A stretch of DNA of 64,000 nucleotides, from NCBI RefSeq assembly GCF_946151055.1, contig NZ_CAMGYZ010000016.1, positions 32,831 to 96,830 of the forward strand. Direction: 5' to 3'. Below, piece after piece: positions 62,872 through 64,000 of this stretch. A program made the translations under genes and the position numbers. Every line of letters begins with the position of its first letter. Within the stretch, counting starts at the first letter, position 1. Under the pieces are notes generated by a model, which saw only the letters and a program-made list of their open reading frames with translations, had not been told where the DNA came from and ran no database searches. This DNA is from Bacillus sp. Marseille-Q3570 (GTDB lineage: Bacteria > Bacillota > Bacilli > Bacillales > Fictibacillaceae).

Positions 62872-62956
62872 TGGTGGAGGGGGACGGATTCGAACCGCCG
62901 AACCCGGAGGGAGCGGATTTACAGTCCGCCGCGTTTAGCCACTTCGCTACCCCTCC
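62872..62956 (-). tRNA. tRNA-Tyr (anticodon GTA)
   Basis: 85 nt including CCA and a long variable arm; anticodon loop CTGTAAA, T-loop TTCGAAT. Confidence 0.97.
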
Positions 62957-62994
62957 AATAAAAAAAGACTTTAAAGTCTGATTTCAAATGAAAA

Positions 62995-63070
<76 letters not shown>

Positions 63071-63204
63071 GTAGTAAAATGATGTTACTTCAGTTTGTGT
63101 CTCTTCCTCTAACAAGGAATCCTCTGTTGCCTGCTGCGTCGAGACAAGTCGCAGCTTATTCATTGTTGTATTGCTCCTTGCTCTACCAATTGAGCTAGGC
63201 CAGC
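63071..63204 (-). repeat. 134-nt unit: 5' part of tRNA-Thr plus spacer
   Basis: On the minus strand 63204-63178 equals the first 27 bases of tRNA-Thr(TGT); a 107-base spacer follows and ends where the intact tRNA-Thr starts. Same length and alignable spacer as the unit at 62711-62844. Confidence 0.8.
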
Positions 63205-63209
63205 AAAAA

Positions 63210-63285
63210 TGGTGGAGGATGACGGGATCGAACCGCCGACCCCCTGCTTGTAAGGCAGGTGCTCTCCCAGCTGAGCTAATCCTCC
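63210..63285 (-). tRNA. tRNA-Val (anticodon TAC)
   Basis: 76 nt including CCA; GGAGGAT acceptor, anticodon loop CTTACAA, T-loop TTCGATC. Confidence 0.97.
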
Positions 63286-63292
63286 AAATAGA

Positions 63293-63367
63293 TGGTGACC
63301 CCTACGGGATTCGAACCCGTGTTACCGCCGTGAAAGGGCGGTGTCTTAACCACTTGACCAAGGGGCC
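63293..63367 (-). tRNA. tRNA-Glu (anticodon TTC)
   Basis: 75 nt including CCA; GGCCCCT acceptor, anticodon loop CTTTCAC, T-loop TTCGAAT. Confidence 0.97.
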
Positions 63368-63381
63368 TTATAAATTTGTCA

Positions 63382-63457
63382 TGGAGCTTCCAAGCGGGCT
63401 CGAACCGCTGACCTCTTCCTTACCATGGAAGTGCTCTACCTGCTGAGCTATGGAAGC
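63382..63457 (-). tRNA. tRNA-Thr (anticodon GGT)
   Basis: 76 nt including CCA; GCTTCCA acceptor, anticodon stem CTTCC/GGAAG with loop ATGGTAA, T-loop TTCGAGC. Confidence 0.95.
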
Positions 63458-63461
63458 AAAA

Positions 63462-63536
63462 TGGCTCCACAGGCAGGACTCGAACCTGCGACCGATCGGT
63501 TAACAGCCGATAGCTCTACCACTGAGCTACTGTGGA
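63462..63536 (-). tRNA. tRNA-Asn (anticodon GTT)
   Basis: 75 nt including CCA; TCCACAG acceptor, anticodon loop CTGTTAA, T-loop TTCGAGT. First tRNA after 5S rRNA. Confidence 0.97.
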
Positions 63537-63562
63537 ATATTCAATGAGATGAAAAAGGTTTG

Positions 63563-63678
<116 letters not shown>

Positions 63679-63820
63679 CCAAGTTCAATTGATCCACAAT
63701 CATCCTTAGTAAGGACAAGATATATATTACTAAAATTAATAAACTTTTTCAAGGGCTTTTCCAAAAATATTCCCTCAAAACTAGATAATGTCTTTCTTGA
63801 AAACATCGATGTAAAATGTG

Positions 63821-64000
63821 GTTAAGTCCTCGATCGATTAGTATCTGTCAGCTCCACGTGTCGCCACGCTTCTACACCAGACCTATCAACCTCATCATCT
63901 CTGAGGGATCTTACTCGCTTGACGCGATGGGAAATCTCATCTTGAGGGGGGCTTCATGCTTAGATGCTTTCAGCACTTATCCCGTCCACACGTAGCTACC
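63821..64000 (-). rRNA. rrl: 23S ribosomal RNA, 3' end (partial)
   Basis: The last 180 bases of 23S on the minus strand, with the conserved end GATACTAATCGATCGAGGAC followed by TTAACC, and GGTAGCTACGTGTGGACGGG at the window edge. The rest lies beyond the window. Confidence 0.95.

Noticed and set aside
63171..63446. 91-codon plus-strand frame
   Set aside because: It is antisense to tRNA-Val, tRNA-Glu and tRNA-Thr; a common spurious call.

Overview
This window comes from a low-to-medium G+C, endospore-forming, flagellated Gram-positive bacterium of the family Bacillaceae. The evidence is a gerA-type germinant receptor operon, a Spo0E-like phosphatase, two ECF sigma/anti-sigma pairs matching sigX-rsiX and sigW-rsiW of Bacillus subtilis, the sigW-rsiW-cdaA-cdaR-glmM-glmS order with a glmS ribozyme, strong GGAGG ribosome binding sites, frequent GTG/TTG starts and many lipoproteins with LAAC-type lipoboxes. 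I do not assign a genus or species.

Layout. 0-9.5 kb: the flagellar stator genes motAB behind a SigD-like promoter, rsiX-sigX on the opposite strand with an autoregulatory ECF promoter, a chemoreceptor with its own SigD-like promoter, and a three-gene germinant receptor operon. 9.8-18 kb: an SDR oxidoreductase, a cyanophycin synthetase/cyanophycinase pair (cphA-cphB), nadE, an unannotated type I toxin-antitoxin locus (27-residue toxin plus antisense RNA at 16.3-16.65 kb), a DUF302 protein and a methyltransferase. 18-22.3 kb: a persulfide/sulfane-sulfur operon (CstR-like repressor, DsrE-like protein, rhodaneses, TusA-like carriers, rhodanese-persulfide dioxygenase fusion, TauE exporter) with four palindromic operator candidates. 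22.6-25.2 kb: cadC-cadA, where cadA carries an in-frame TGA exactly at the first cysteine of its metal-binding CxxC. 25-31 kb: a second S51 peptidase and argGH behind two ARG boxes. 31.5-38.5 kb: a SurA_N-type lipoprotein, a Fur-controlled siderophore uptake locus (yfiY / yfiZ-yfhA type), a zinc alcohol dehydrogenase and an ArsR/AHSA1/GNAT cluster. 38.9-46.6 kb: two two-component systems, one upstream of a CWB2-type lipoprotein, the other at the end of a CcdA/TlpA redox operon. 47-53 kb: small proteins, tandem membrane-anchored NERD proteins, an LCP protein and a GT2 polysaccharide synthase. 53-62 kb: glmS, glmM, cdaR, cdaA, rsiW, sigW, a Spo0E-like gene and rocF. 62.3-64 kb: the 3' end of an rRNA operon on the minus strand (23S 3' end, 5S, then tRNAs Asn, Thr, Glu, Val, Thr, Tyr, Lys, Gly, Ala and a terminator).

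The intergenic spaces are unusually rich in interspersed repeats: at least five families, one with inverted-repeat ends like a MITE and one built on the palindrome GGTGCCTGGCACC that flanks the redox/two-component operon. The tRNA array contains truncated tRNA copies separated from intact tRNAs by two homologous spacers, so that the two units are exactly 134 nt each. The best candidates for little-described biology are this tRNA-associated element, the type I toxin-antitoxin locus, the TGA in cadA and the cyanophycin genes in a Bacillaceae background.
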